NCBI RefSeq assembly: GCF_001870435.1
Contig: NZ_MDDR01000016.1
Span: 1 to 64,000, forward strand
Reading direction: 5' to 3'
DNA from: Pseudomonas costantinii
GTDB lineage: Bacteria; Pseudomonadota; Gammaproteobacteria; Pseudomonadales; Pseudomonadaceae
DNA length: 64,000 bases
The notes under the pieces were generated by a model that worked only from the letters and a program-made list of their open reading frames with translations, was not told the origin of the DNA and did not search any database. Shown piece after piece: positions 26,999 through 36,833 of the stretch. Both the position numbers and the translations under genes were made by a program. How positions within the stretch are numbered: position 1 is the first letter of the stretch; every line of letters begins with the position of its first letter.

Positions 26999-28221
26999 AC
27001 TGTCGCCACTGCTGCAAGCCCCTGCAACACAACTTTCTTGATTTGGGGTTTGCCCCCCCTTCTAATGCTTACCTGACCGAATCAGAGCTAAGTGCGCCGG
27101 AAATCTATTTCCCGCTCAAGTTGAAAGTGTGTGACAACTGCTGGCTTGTCCAGACCGAGGATTACGCTCAGGCTGAGCTGTTTTTTTCCAAAGACTATGC
27201 CTACTTCTCCTCCACATCGACGAGTTGGCTGACGCATGCGGCAGTTTATTCGAAAGATATGATCAAGCGCCTGGCCCTGGGGACGGAGAGCTTCGTTATT
27301 GAGGTCGCCTCGAATGACGGCTATCTGCTGAAGAACTTTGTGGCGGCCGACATCCCTTGCCTGGGTGTCGAGCCTACCGCGAGTACAGCAGCAGCGGCAG
27401 AAAAGCTTGGCATTCCGGTAGTACGCGAGTTCTTTGGTCAAGCGCTGGGGAACCGACTAGCGGAAGAGGGACGCCAAGCCGATCTCATTGCCGGCAACAA
27501 TGTCTTCGCCCATGTTCCGAACATCAACGATTTTACCTTGGGACTTAAAGCAGCTCTAAAGTCGGGCGGAACTATTACGCTCGAATTCCCACATCTAAAG
27601 CAAATGATTGAACACACACAGTTCGATACGGTGTATCACGAGCACTTTTCCTATCTTTCACTCTATACGGTAACGCAAATTTTCGCGGCCGCAGGCCTTC
27701 GGGTTTTTGATGTTGAAGAGCTACCGACACACGGCGGGAGCCTCAGAGTTTTTGGTTGCCATGAGTTCGACAGCCGCCAAGACAGTCCGAATGTCGAGTG
27801 TGTGCTGGCGGATGAACTACGATTTGGCCTTAAAGATCTCGACACGTACCACGAGTTTCAGCAGCGCGCCGACGAAGTCAAAAACGGCCTGGTCAGTTTT
27901 CTGATCGAACAGAAGCGTGCGGGAAAGCAAGTAGTCGCCTATGGAGCCGCCGCTAAAGGCAACACACTACTGAACTACGCAGGTGTCAAACCTGACCTAC
28001 TTAGTTATGTGTGTGATGCAGCACCCTCAAAACAAGGCAAATTTTTACCCGGCAGCCACCTCCCGATTTATGCGCCGCAAAAGTTGGCGCAGACCAACCC
28101 TGATATCGTGATTGTCCTACCCTGGAATATCGCTAAAGAAGTACTGGAGCAAAATCGCGCTCTTCAAGAAAACGGTACTACCTTTGTCGTGGCAGTACCG
28201 GTAATGCGGAGCTTATTGTGA
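26995..28221 (+). CDS. Sugar C-methyltransferase (TylC3/NovU-like)
   Basis: A 408-residue protein with three parts: an N-terminal zinc-binding motif (CRHCCKP and VCDNCW), a SAM-binding Rossmann domain (VIEVASNDGYLLKNF, about residue 100, and GNNVFAHVPN), and a C-terminal domain (VVAYGAAAKGNTLLNY). This order is that of C-methyltransferases acting on 4-keto-6-deoxy sugars, normally at C3. The conserved His-rich YHEHFSYLS is present. It should add a methyl branch to the CDP-sugar. ATG 26995 overlaps the previous stop. Confidence 0.9.
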   Translation: MNCRHCCKPLQHNFLDLGFAPPSNAYLTESELSAPEIYFPLKLKVCDNCWLVQTEDYAQAELFFSKDYAYFSSTSTSWLTHAAVYSKDMIKRLALGTESFVIEVASNDGYLLKNFVAADIPCLGVEPTASTAAAAEKLGIPVVREFFGQALGNRLAEEGRQADLIAGNNVFAHVPNINDFTLGLKAALKSGGTITLEFPHLKQMIEHTQFDTVYHEHFSYLSLYTVTQIFAAAGLRVFDVEELPTHGGSLRVFGCHEFDSRQDSPNVECVLADELRFGLKDLDTYHEFQQRADEVKNGLVSFLIEQKRAGKQVVAYGAAAKGNTLLNYAGVKPDLLSYVCDAAPSKQGKFLPGSHLPIYAPQKLAQTNPDIVIVLPWNIAKEVLEQNRALQENGTTFVVAVPVMRSLL

Positions 28222-29093
28222 AGGTACTCGTCACCGGCGCCAGCGGTTTTATTGGGCGCCATGTCGTAGCTCGCCTGCTTGAACGTGGTCATACCGTAAC
28301 GGCAGTGGCTAGAAACGCTAAACGTACCCTGCCCCTGAACTGGCCGGATACCGTGCGATTTCTAGCCTGTGATATTCACGACCCGCTACTGGATGTAGCG
28401 GTTTTTGGTGAAATAGATGCGGTAATTCACCTCGCGTGGCCTGGGCTGCCGAATTACAAAGCGCTGTTCCATTTTGAGCAAACACTCCCGGCAGACTATC
28501 GGTTCCTGAAAGCCCTGGTAGCCAGGGGTTACAAGCATCTATTGATTACCGGCACCTGCTTCGAGTACGGCATGCAGGCCGGAAGCCTTGACGAAACAAT
28601 GCCGACCGCCCCCGACAATGCCTATGCGCTGGCCAAAGACACGCTGCGTCGTAACTTGCAGGCATTACTAGCCGAGTTTTCTTTTACCTTACAGTGGGCA
28701 CGGTTATTTTATACATATGGTGAAGGGCAAAACCCAGGAAGCCTTCTCGCCCTGCTAGACCGCGCATTACTGGCGGGCGATGCAGAGTTCCCTATGTCGC
28801 AGGGTGAGCAATTAAGAGACTACTTACCCGTCGAAACCGTCGCCCAGCACCTCGTCTCGCTGCTTGAGCACTCTGAGAGTGAGGGCATCTTCAACATATG
28901 CAACGGAACGCCGATTTCCGTCAGGCGTTTAGTTGAAGAGCATGTGACTAAAAAAGGTGGATCAATCAAGCTGAGGCTGGGGCATTACCCCTACTCCCCC
29001 CTTGAACCACTTGCATTTTGGGGCTCGCCAGGAAAACTGGAGCGGTTACTGGAGCTTGATGCTGGAAGCGAAACAGAACATGAACCTCACTAA
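28218..29093 (+). CDS. NAD-dependent sugar epimerase/4-ketoreductase
   Basis: A 291-residue SDR with VTGASGFIGRHVVARLL at the N-terminus and NAYALAKDTLRRN as the Tyr-Lys site. In this operon it most likely reduces the C4 ketone of the methylated CDP-sugar to complete it. The start is GTG overlapping the methyltransferase stop (GTGA). Its last codons overlap the next gene by 14 bases. Stereochemistry cannot be read from sequence. Confidence 0.85.
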   Translation: MKVLVTGASGFIGRHVVARLLERGHTVTAVARNAKRTLPLNWPDTVRFLACDIHDPLLDVAVFGEIDAVIHLAWPGLPNYKALFHFEQTLPADYRFLKALVARGYKHLLITGTCFEYGMQAGSLDETMPTAPDNAYALAKDTLRRNLQALLAEFSFTLQWARLFYTYGEGQNPGSLLALLDRALLAGDAEFPMSQGEQLRDYLPVETVAQHLVSLLEHSESEGIFNICNGTPISVRRLVEEHVTKKGGSIKLRLGHYPYSPLEPLAFWGSPGKLERLLELDAGSETEHEPH

Positions 29094-29736
29094 TTTTAGT
29101 CGCCGCGAATTAATTAACTATACTGCCGGGCAACTGAGTGCTTTTTTCCCTGACGAAAAAAACGCCCCCATAAAAAAGGTTCTAGAGCAGCACATTGATG
29201 AAGCCTTAAGCCGGTTGAGAGTCTGTGTAAATGCCGTAAAAACCTGGGAGAGAGATACATTCAACTACTTGCACTCCTCCCAATATTGCACCTATTTGTA
29301 TTTCCTGGCCAATACAATCTGGCGCAACACACAAGAAATCGATATTGCCACAAAGCTATTTTTGCTTAATAAGACATTAAACGGCATCGATATGTTTTAT
29401 GAGATAAAAATGCCAGATATTTTTTTCATCGGGCACTCAACGGGCATCGTATTGGCAAAAGCAGACTACAGCAATTACTTCGTCATCTATCAAAATTCGA
29501 CCGTTGGCAAGAATCATGGTATTGCCCCCACCCTCGGCGAGGGGGTAATCATGTACCCGAACTCTGCAATTATAGGCAGAAGCGCTATCAGCCCGCGCTC
29601 AATCATCGCCCAAGGGGTAAGTGTCGTAAACAATGACACTCCAGGGAACTGCATAGCCTTCAGTGGTATTGGCGGAACACTCGTGTGTAAACCGCAGAAG
29701 CGAAATATTATCGAAGACTTTTTTCGATTTGATTGA
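29080..29736 (+). CDS. Hexapeptide-repeat (serine acetyltransferase-like) acyltransferase
   Basis: A 218-residue protein. The N-terminal ~100 residues are helical; the C-terminal part has left-handed beta-helix repeats (VGKNHGIAPTLGEGVIM, NSAIIGRSAISPRSIIAQGV) as in CysE-like and sugar acyltransferases. It may O-acetylate or N-acylate the branched sugar or act on another O-unit residue. ATG 29080 is inside the previous gene; an in-frame ATG at 29059 is possible. Base composition becomes clearly AT-rich here and stays so to about 32500. Confidence 0.75.
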   Translation: MNLTNFSRRELINYTAGQLSAFFPDEKNAPIKKVLEQHIDEALSRLRVCVNAVKTWERDTFNYLHSSQYCTYLYFLANTIWRNTQEIDIATKLFLLNKTLNGIDMFYEIKMPDIFFIGHSTGIVLAKADYSNYFVIYQNSTVGKNHGIAPTLGEGVIMYPNSAIIGRSAISPRSIIAQGVSVVNNDTPGNCIAFSGIGGTLVCKPQKRNIIEDFFRFD

Positions 29737-29788
29737 CTTTTCGAATGCATCGATATTTTTCTAGCGGATGCATTGAGGGTTCAGGTGT

Positions 29789-31288
29789 ATGAGCAGTTTG
29801 TTTAAAAATATATCAGCAAATTTTATCGGGCAAGGCTGGATTGCCCTGATGGGTATATGCTTTGTTCCTTTATACCTTAAGTTCATTGGTGTTGAGGGTT
29901 ACGGATTAGTAGGCTTTTTTGTTGTCCTCTCGTCCGCAATGGCCATGTTTGATGGTGGCTTCGGTGCGGTCGCCACAAGAGAAGCTTCGGTTTATGAAAA
30001 TGCGTCAGAAGCAGACAAGCCCAAAATAATATTACTCCTGAAGAGCATCGAATGGGTTTTTTGGAGCGTCGCAATAGTTGTCGGTTTCACGGTCGTTCTG
30101 TTGGCACCTTTAATTTCCAATCACTGGCTCGCTGTCCATCCGGAGAAAATTGATTCGGTAACTCAATCGTTGAGAATAATGGGCGTTGCACTGCTCATGC
30201 AGTTCCCTATTGCATTTTATTATGGAAGCCTGATTGGCCTTCAAAAACAAGTTACGCTAAACATTGTCAGCTCGACGTTTGCGACGATTAGATCGCTGGG
30301 CGCCGTGCTGGTACTGTGGCTTATTTCCCCAACGGTCGAATGGTTCTTTATTTGGCAGTGCGTAATTAGTCTCGCCACCGTACTGACACTACGCTTAAAG
30401 TTGATCGAGGGGATGCCAGGTTGGAGAGAAGCCAAGAGGTTTTCTACTGATGCACTTCGACGCCTTGGCGGTTTCGCCGCGGGCGTAGGAATCACCAACG
30501 TACTCGCATTTTTACTGATGCAAATTGATAAAATCATTTTATCAAAAGTTCTACCACTCAAAGACTTTGGGTATTACATGCTCGCCTGGACGGTAGGGAC
30601 GATCGCGTTTCGATTGATATCTCCCGTATTCAATGCCTACTACCCAAAAATAGTTTCACTTGTCGCCGCCCAAAGAACAGCCGAAACATTCCAAATGCAT
30701 GTTAGATCCAGCCAAGTACTATCGATGCTGGTAATCCCCGTTTCTGTATGGATTGCGCTCTACAGCGAAAAATTGCTGTTGTTATGGACGAGGGATGAAA
30801 GTATTGCCGTCGCGGCTAGCACCCCGCTGATGGTTTTAGCTCTCGGAACCATGACCCACTCCTTTATGCATATGCCGTACGCACTGCAGCTAGCGCATGG
30901 ATGGACTCGATTCAGTGTTTGGCAAAATGCGACAGCGGCAATTTTTATGGTACCACTGACATATTATCTGGCAACTCACTATGGACTGAGTGGCGGTGCT
31001 TGGCCTTGGTTGATTTTGAACCTAGGGTATGTCGCACTATGTTCGCCCATCATTTTTTTCAAGCTAAAAATAAAGCCAGCAAGAACGTGGTATGCCGAAG
31101 CAATTTTCATACCCGCGACAATTGCTACATGCTCATTACTTGCAATGAACGTGCTGTTTGAGCTTTTGAATTTCAGCAACATTTTCACAATGATGTTTTC
31201 TCTTGGAGCCACCTATATCTTTGTTGCTCTTCGCTTATTTGTTTTTCGCTTTGACCTTCGGAGGCTCCAGTGGAGAAATACACTGTAA
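29789..31288 (+). CDS. wzx: Wzx-type O-unit flippase
   Basis: A 499-residue polytopic membrane protein with about twelve to fourteen helices and the MOP-superfamily layout (start SSLFKNISANFIGQGWIALM; FVPLYLKFIGVEGYGLVGFF). It would flip undecaprenyl-linked O-units across the inner membrane. This is the only large polytopic protein in the plus-strand block; no separate polymerase is seen. It is AT-rich relative to the flanks. The next gene starts 19 bases before its end. Confidence 0.85.
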   Translation: MSSLFKNISANFIGQGWIALMGICFVPLYLKFIGVEGYGLVGFFVVLSSAMAMFDGGFGAVATREASVYENASEADKPKIILLLKSIEWVFWSVAIVVGFTVVLLAPLISNHWLAVHPEKIDSVTQSLRIMGVALLMQFPIAFYYGSLIGLQKQVTLNIVSSTFATIRSLGAVLVLWLISPTVEWFFIWQCVISLATVLTLRLKLIEGMPGWREAKRFSTDALRRLGGFAAGVGITNVLAFLLMQIDKIILSKVLPLKDFGYYMLAWTVGTIAFRLISPVFNAYYPKIVSLVAAQRTAETFQMHVRSSQVLSMLVIPVSVWIALYSEKLLLLWTRDESIAVAASTPLMVLALGTMTHSFMHMPYALQLAHGWTRFSVWQNATAAIFMVPLTYYLATHYGLSGGAWPWLILNLGYVALCSPIIFFKLKIKPARTWYAEAIFIPATIATCSLLAMNVLFELLNFSNIFTMMFSLGATYIFVALRLFVFRFDLRRLQWRNTL

Positions 31289-32508
31289 TTATACCGGTTC
31301 GCGACAGCGCCGAGACAATACGACACACACTTGAAACGTGCATTCGACAAGCCTATGAAAATTTTGAAATTCTCGTCAGTGACAATTTCAGCTCTGATAA
31401 TACGCGCGCAATTGTAGAGTCCACAAACGACCGCAGGGTAAGATACATAAATACCGGTCGCCGCGTCAGCATGTCTGAAAACTTCGACTTTGCATTATCA
31501 CACGTCAAAGATGGCTATATAATGTTTATCGGTGGCGATGATGGCTTGATGCCTGGCGCCATCGATTATGTGAACGACATTGTCACCCGCACGGGAGTAA
31601 AAGCGGTCTCTGGTCGCTGGTCTCATTATATCTGGCCAAACTTCCCAGACGAGGAGCTACGCGGCAGCATTAAAGTCTGCGGTTTTGGTCACAACACTCA
31701 CCTCAAGGGCGGCGTTGAACTGAGAACCCCGGAGACGTGGCTCCGCAAAACACTAAAATTCGAAACTCAATATATTTACGAACTTGCCAACCTATATTAT
31801 GGCTTTGTTCATAGAAGTATCATCGACAAATCAGTTAAAGACGGTATCTACTTCAGATCCATCACGCCCGATGCCTATGCCGCATTTGCGACGACACTGA
31901 ATCTGGACAGCTATGCATTCTCCTATCGACCGTTTTGTATTTGTGGCGCCTCCGGAAGAAGTAATGGTGCGTCGGCATTCCATGAAAAATCGAAAGCCGA
32001 TGAGTCCCAAAAATTCTCCGCCGAAAACACTCTTCCCATCCATAAAAATATTGTTTACTGCCCCTCCCTGGAAGTTATTATTTCCGAGGCGTTCTCCCAA
32101 TTTTCAGATGCTTTCCCAGAGAAATGCACAGGGCTACGCATTGACTACGAATTAATGCTAAAAAATGCACTCGCGAGTACAAATGACAAAACAAGGGAAG
32201 AAGTACTAAGGGCCGTTGAGTTGATGGCGACACGTCACAATATACCCCCCCTCCCTCATCATCTGCCGCAGAAGGTAGGGCTGCTGTCAAAAATAAAAAA
32301 AATGATCCCCCACCTTAACGCGCTGATGTCAGGTCGTAAGCGTTATATTGGCATTAAAAAGTCTACCGATATCCACGTAAATGATATTAGCGAGGCCAGT
32401 ACTATCCTGGGGCTTTTTATTGAAATAAACAGTGAAGTTAAATTTGAGACAGTGCAAACGCAATTTCTGAACCGACTGCAATCTTATTTCTCACGGGTCG
32501 GAAAGTAA
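31270..32508 (+). CDS. Family 2 glycosyltransferase
   Basis: A 412-residue cytoplasmic GT-A enzyme. The N-terminal catalytic domain has TVIIPVRDSAETIRHTLETC, VSDNFSSDNT and the acidic GGDDGLMPGA metal site. The C-terminal ~180 residues have no clear family motif and are helical and charged. It adds one sugar of the O-unit; donor and linkage cannot be read. It is AT-rich and overlaps wzx by 19 bases; one base separates it from the next gene. Confidence 0.88.
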   Translation: MEKYTVIIPVRDSAETIRHTLETCIRQAYENFEILVSDNFSSDNTRAIVESTNDRRVRYINTGRRVSMSENFDFALSHVKDGYIMFIGGDDGLMPGAIDYVNDIVTRTGVKAVSGRWSHYIWPNFPDEELRGSIKVCGFGHNTHLKGGVELRTPETWLRKTLKFETQYIYELANLYYGFVHRSIIDKSVKDGIYFRSITPDAYAAFATTLNLDSYAFSYRPFCICGASGRSNGASAFHEKSKADESQKFSAENTLPIHKNIVYCPSLEVIISEAFSQFSDAFPEKCTGLRIDYELMLKNALASTNDKTREEVLRAVELMATRHNIPPLPHHLPQKVGLLSKIKKMIPHLNALMSGRKRYIGIKKSTDIHVNDISEASTILGLFIEINSEVKFETVQTQFLNRLQSYFSRVGK

Positions 32509-32509
32509 A

Positions 32510-33610
32510 ATGCGCATTGCTTTTGATCACCAGATATTCTGCCTACAAAGCTACGGCGGCATTTCTCGCTATTTTTCTCGTATTGCCGAGCAGATGGCCA
32601 TCACCGGCAACGAGGTGGGCATTTTTTCGCCGCTTCACCGAAACTTTTATCTAAAGGACCTGCCCGAGGGCATTGTCCACGGCCGTAGGGCCGAAAAGTA
32701 TCCACCTCGCACGACAAGGCTGGCACTGATCTACAACCATCTGCTAGGTCAACAAACGATGCGTGGCTGGCAACCTCAAGTTGCACATGAAACCTATTTT
32801 TCACGCTTCAGTGCCGCCCCCAAAGGCTGCCCGGTCGTCTTGACGGTCTACGATATGATTCATGAGTTGTTCCCCGAGAACTTCTCGTCTCGGGATCAAA
32901 CGACACGGTTAAAACGGCGAGCTGTTGAACGGGCCGACCACGTTATCTGCATTTCGGAGAGCACACGACAAGATCTCATGACGCTGTTTGGCGTGCCTGA
33001 GGAAAAACTTTCTGTTGTTCATCTCGGATTCGAGCAATTCAAGCCTGCCTCGCAAGAGCGAACCGCCCCCACCCTCAAGCCTTATTTGCTGTATGTCGGA
33101 AGCCGGCATGGCTATAAGAACTTCTCCGGCCTGCTTGACGCTGTATCGCAATCAAAACGCTTAAAAGCCGACTTCGATATTGTTGCCTTCGGAGGCGGAG
33201 CCTTTTCGGCAAGCGAGTTGGAACAAGTGCAACGGCTTGGCTTTCTTACCGGCCAGGTACGTCAAGTGGGTGGTGGTGACGCCGTGCTCGGCCAGCTTTA
33301 TGAAGGTGCCAGAGCCTTCGTCTACCCCTCCCTCTACGAGGGCTTCGGCCTTCCCCCCCTGGAGGCCATGGCCCACGCCTGCCCCGTCATCAGCAGTGGT
33401 ACCAGCTCAATGCCCGAGGTGATTGGCGACGCCGGGGTGCTGTTCGACCCCCTCAGTAACGACGAAATGGCCCGGGCGATAGAAAGAGTGGTTTACTCTG
33501 ACGATGAAATCGCGAGATTGGTAAGACGCGGTCATGAGCGACTGAACCATTTCTCATGGCAACGCTGCACCCAGGAAACACTCTCGATCTACCAGTCCTT
33601 ACAAAGGTAA
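32510..33610 (+). CDS. Family 4 glycosyltransferase
   Basis: A 366-residue GT-B enzyme. The N-terminal domain starts FDHQIFCLQSYGGISRYFSR, and the donor-binding domain has YPSLYEGFGLPPLEAMAHAC with the EGFGLPPLE signature. Proteins of this subgroup often transfer mannose or rhamnose, which would fit the GDP-mannose supply encoded downstream (inference). Base composition returns to GC-rich here, marking a composition boundary between it and the preceding GT2. Confidence 0.9.
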   Translation: MRIAFDHQIFCLQSYGGISRYFSRIAEQMAITGNEVGIFSPLHRNFYLKDLPEGIVHGRRAEKYPPRTTRLALIYNHLLGQQTMRGWQPQVAHETYFSRFSAAPKGCPVVLTVYDMIHELFPENFSSRDQTTRLKRRAVERADHVICISESTRQDLMTLFGVPEEKLSVVHLGFEQFKPASQERTAPTLKPYLLYVGSRHGYKNFSGLLDAVSQSKRLKADFDIVAFGGGAFSASELEQVQRLGFLTGQVRQVGGGDAVLGQLYEGARAFVYPSLYEGFGLPPLEAMAHACPVISSGTSSMPEVIGDAGVLFDPLSNDEMARAIERVVYSDDEIARLVRRGHERLNHFSWQRCTQETLSIYQSLQR

Positions 33611-33614
33611 TGTT

Positions 33615-34574
33615 TTGGAATATTCAGAAAAAACAGCCCTGATTTGTGGCGTGAGTGGTCAGGATGGCGCCTATCTGGCGAAGCTCCTGCTCGATAAGGG
33701 CTACTCCGTCTGGGGAACCTCGCGAGATGCCCAAGGTTCTTCATTTGCCAATCTGAAGCGACTGGACATTGCTTCGAAAGTAAAACTCTTGTCGATGGTG
33801 CCGGAAGACTTTCGCAGCGTGTTCATGGCGCTCAAGCGCAGCCAACCTGACGAAGTATATTTTTTGGCTGGCCAGTCGTCTGTTGGGCTGTCATTCGAGC
33901 AACCAGCCGAAACAATTCAAAGTATCACCCTCGGGACACTGAACATGCTCGAGGCGTGCCGGATGACCGAGCGGCCAATTCGCTTTTATCAAGCGGGATC
34001 CAGCGAGTGTTTTGGTGACACTAATGGCGAGCCGGCATCGGAAAATACAACGTTTCATCCCCGTAGCCCTTATGCAGTGGCCAAATCCTCCGCTTTCTGG
34101 CTGGTCGATAATTATCGCGAGGCTTATAATCTTTTCGCGTGTACCGGCATATTGTTCAATCACGAATCCGAATTACGCCCTTCCAGGTTTGTTACACAAA
34201 AAATTGTAACTACAGCCAAACGTATTGCTGCGGGTTCAGGCGAGCGGTTGACGCTTGGGCGACTGGACATTGCACGAGACTGGGGAGCCGCCTCGGAGTA
34301 CGTCGATGCCATGTGGCGAATGCTGCAGTGCGATGAGCCGAGCGACTTCGTGATTGCTACCGGCCAGACCCACACGCTGGAAGCTTTCGTAGCAGAAACA
34401 TTTACACAATTAGGCCTCGATTGGACAGCTTACGTGGATCAATCGAAAGAGTTCTATCGGCCCACCGATCTGTTGGTCAGTCGTGCGGACCCGGCCAAGG
34501 CAGAACGCGTTCTGGGATGGAAAGCCCAGTCAACGATGCCCGATGTCATTAGCTGCATGCTTAACGCGATTTAA
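33615..34574 (+). CDS. GDP-mannose 4,6-dehydratase-like SDR (Gmd paralogue)
   Basis: A 319-residue extended SDR related to Gmd but about 55 residues shorter than the true Gmd next to it. It keeps CGVSGQDGAYLAKLLLDKGY, an active-site SSE (QAGSSECFGD), SPYAVAK and LFNHES. The NADP-contact region differs: GTSRDAQGSS in place of GIKRRASS. The start is TTG; no ATG fits the frame. It might be a dehydratase with another donor or a reductase/epimerase acting after Gmd; the sequence does not decide. Confidence 0.8.
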   Translation: MEYSEKTALICGVSGQDGAYLAKLLLDKGYSVWGTSRDAQGSSFANLKRLDIASKVKLLSMVPEDFRSVFMALKRSQPDEVYFLAGQSSVGLSFEQPAETIQSITLGTLNMLEACRMTERPIRFYQAGSSECFGDTNGEPASENTTFHPRSPYAVAKSSAFWLVDNYREAYNLFACTGILFNHESELRPSRFVTQKIVTTAKRIAAGSGERLTLGRLDIARDWGAASEYVDAMWRMLQCDEPSDFVIATGQTHTLEAFVAETFTQLGLDWTAYVDQSKEFYRPTDLLVSRADPAKAERVLGWKAQSTMPDVISCMLNAI

Positions 34575-34605
34575 CTACATATTCAAAGAATTCTAGGACG
34601 TAGAC

Positions 34606-35730
34606 ATGACCCTGAAAAAAGCGCTGATTACCGGGATCACCGGCCAGGACGGCTCCTATTTGGCTGAGCTGTTGTTGGAAAAAGGCTATGAGGTCCACGG
34701 TATCAAGCGGCGTGCATCGTCCTTCAACACCCAACGTGTCGATCACATCTACCAAGACCCGCATGTTGATAATCAACGCTTCATCCTGCATTACGGGGAC
34801 CTGTCCGACTCGTCGAACCTGACCCGCATCATTCAGGAAGTTCAGCCCGACGAAGTCTATAACTTGGGCGCTCAGTCCCACGTAGCCGTCAGCTTCGAGT
34901 CACCGGAATACACCGCAGACGTGGATGCCATGGGCACCCTGCGCATTCTCGAGGCCATCCGCCTGCTCGGGCTTGAGAAAAAAACCCGCTTCTACCAGGC
35001 TTCGACCTCTGAACTTTACGGCCTGGTGCAAGAAACGCCTCAAAAAGAAACCACGCCGTTTTACCCGCGCTCACCGTATGCGGTGGCAAAGCTCTATGCC
35101 TACTGGATCGTGGTTAATTATCGCGAAGCCTATGGCATGCATGCCTGCAACGGCATCCTCTTCAACCACGAGTCGCCACGCCGCGGCGAAACATTCGTGA
35201 CCCGCAAGATCACACGCGGCCTGGCAAACATCGCCCAGGGCCTTGAACAGTGCCTCTACATGGGCAATATGGATGCACTGCGCGACTGGGGCCATGCCAA
35301 GGACTACGTCCGCATGCAGTGGATGATGCTGCAACAGGACGTCCCTGAAGACTTCGTTATCGCAACTGGCGTGCAATATTCCGTGCGCGATTTCATTCGC
35401 TGGTCTGCTGCCGAACTCGGTCTGACCCTGCGTTTTGAAGGCACCGGCGTGGACGAGCACGGCATCATTGAATCCATTACCGGCGACAAGGCCCCGGCCC
35501 TCAAGGTGGGAGATACCCTGGTTCGTGTCGACCCACGCTACTTCCGCCCAGCGGAAGTTGAAACTTTGCTGGGTGATCCAACCAAAGCAAAAACCAAGCT
35601 GGGTTGGGTACCGGAAATCACCGCCCAGGAAATGTGCGCAGAAATGGTTCGCGAAGACCTGAAGGTCGCCCAGCGCCATGCGCTGTTGAAGAACCATGGT
35701 TATGATTTGCCGGTGTCGCTGGAGAACTAG
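34606..35730 (+). CDS. gmd: GDP-mannose 4,6-dehydratase
   Basis: A 374-residue enzyme with the complete Gmd signature: [20 protein letters not shown], the NADP-binding GIKRRASSF, the catalytic STSELYG and [12 protein letters not shown], and [17 protein letters not shown]. It converts GDP-mannose to GDP-4-keto-6-deoxymannose. fcl starts one base after its stop, so the pair makes GDP-L-fucose. Confidence 0.96.
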   Translation: MTLKKALITGITGQDGSYLAELLLEKGYEVHGIKRRASSFNTQRVDHIYQDPHVDNQRFILHYGDLSDSSNLTRIIQEVQPDEVYNLGAQSHVAVSFESPEYTADVDAMGTLRILEAIRLLGLEKKTRFYQASTSELYGLVQETPQKETTPFYPRSPYAVAKLYAYWIVVNYREAYGMHACNGILFNHESPRRGETFVTRKITRGLANIAQGLEQCLYMGNMDALRDWGHAKDYVRMQWMMLQQDVPEDFVIATGVQYSVRDFIRWSAAELGLTLRFEGTGVDEHGIIESITGDKAPALKVGDTLVRVDPRYFRPAEVETLLGDPTKAKTKLGWVPEITAQEMCAEMVREDLKVAQRHALLKNHGYDLPVSLEN

Positions 35731-35731
35731 G

Positions 35732-36709
35732 ATGTCACGTCAGTTGAACGAGTGTGTTTTTGTTGCCGGCCACAAGGGGATGGTCGGCTCGGCCATTGTG
35801 CGACGCCTGAAAACCTTGGGTTACACGAACATTGTTACCCGCGACAGGACTCAATTGAATCTGCTCGATCAGCGTTCGGTAGCGACGTTTTTTGCCGAGC
35901 ACAAGATTGAACAGGTCTACATGGCGGCCGCCAAAGTAGGTGGTATTCATGCCAATAACACCTACCCGGCAGAGTTCATCTACGAAAACCTGATGATGCA
36001 AGCGAACCTCATCCATGCTGCGCACCAAAACGATGTGCAGAAGATGCTGTTTCTAGGGTCGTCTTGCATTTACCCCATCAAGGTACAACAGCCGATGGCT
36101 GAAGAAGCCTTGCTGACAGGTGTGCTCGAACCAACTAATGAGCCTTACGCAATTGCGAAGATCGCCGGGATCAAGCTTTGTGAGAGCTACAACCGTCAGT
36201 ATGGCCGTGATTATCGTAGTGCCATGCCCACCAATCTGTATGGCCCGAATGACAACTTCCATCCGGAAAACTCCCACGTCATTCCGGCTCTGCTGCGTCG
36301 TTTCCACGACGCAGTCGAGCAGGGTGTAGAAGAAGTCGTTATCTGGGGCAGCGGAGCACCAATGCGCGAGTTCCTGCATGTCGATGATATGGCCAGTGCA
36401 TCGGTTCATATCATGGAGCTGGATCAAGAACAGTATGGTGCCAATACCCAGCCTATGCTCTCTCACATCAACGTGGGAACCGGTGAAGATTGCACCATCC
36501 GCGAGCTGGCTCAAACCATTGCCAAAGTCACTGGTTTCAAGGGGCGCCTGGGCTTTGATGCAAGCAAACCGGACGGGCCACCGAGAAAGCTGATGGACGT
36601 TTCGCGCCTGGAACAACTAGGGTGGTGCGCAACGATCAGCCTCGAAGACGGGCTGCGCGACGCTTATGCATGGTTCTCTGAGAATGCCTTGCACGCGCGT
36701 TCGCGCTAA
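35732..36709 (+). CDS. fcl: GDP-L-fucose synthase
   Basis: A 325-residue SDR with [16 protein letters not shown] at the N-terminus, [10 protein letters not shown] and [18 protein letters not shown] as the catalytic Ser-Tyr-Lys region, all typical of GMER/FCL (WcaG). It epimerises C3 and C5 and reduces C4 of the Gmd product to GDP-L-fucose. ATG 35732 is preferred to an upstream in-frame start because the family core begins there. A short GC-rich hairpin (36721-36739) follows about ten bases after the stop, without a T run. Confidence 0.95.
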   Translation: MSRQLNECVFVAGHKGMVGSAIVRRLKTLGYTNIVTRDRTQLNLLDQRSVATFFAEHKIEQVYMAAAKVGGIHANNTYPAEFIYENLMMQANLIHAAHQNDVQKMLFLGSSCIYPIKVQQPMAEEALLTGVLEPTNEPYAIAKIAGIKLCESYNRQYGRDYRSAMPTNLYGPNDNFHPENSHVIPALLRRFHDAVEQGVEEVVIWGSGAPMREFLHVDDMASASVHIMELDQEQYGANTQPMLSHINVGTGEDCTIRELAQTIAKVTGFKGRLGFDASKPDGPPRKLMDVSRLEQLGWCATISLEDGLRDAYAWFSENALHARSR

Positions 36710-36833
36710 CTGCAAGGTGCATGGCCCCGTGAGGGCCATCCCCCCTCTATCGGGCAATCATCGAGTTTTTCTCTTCTGCAGGAAGCAACCTCATCCCGCC
36801 GGGGCATTCCCGGTTGAGGCTTAGTCGGTACTT

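Noticed and set aside
36721..36739. ATGGCCC/GGGCCAT hairpin after fcl as a terminator
   Set aside because: A 7-bp stem is present but it is followed by C-rich sequence, so I did not call it a terminator.
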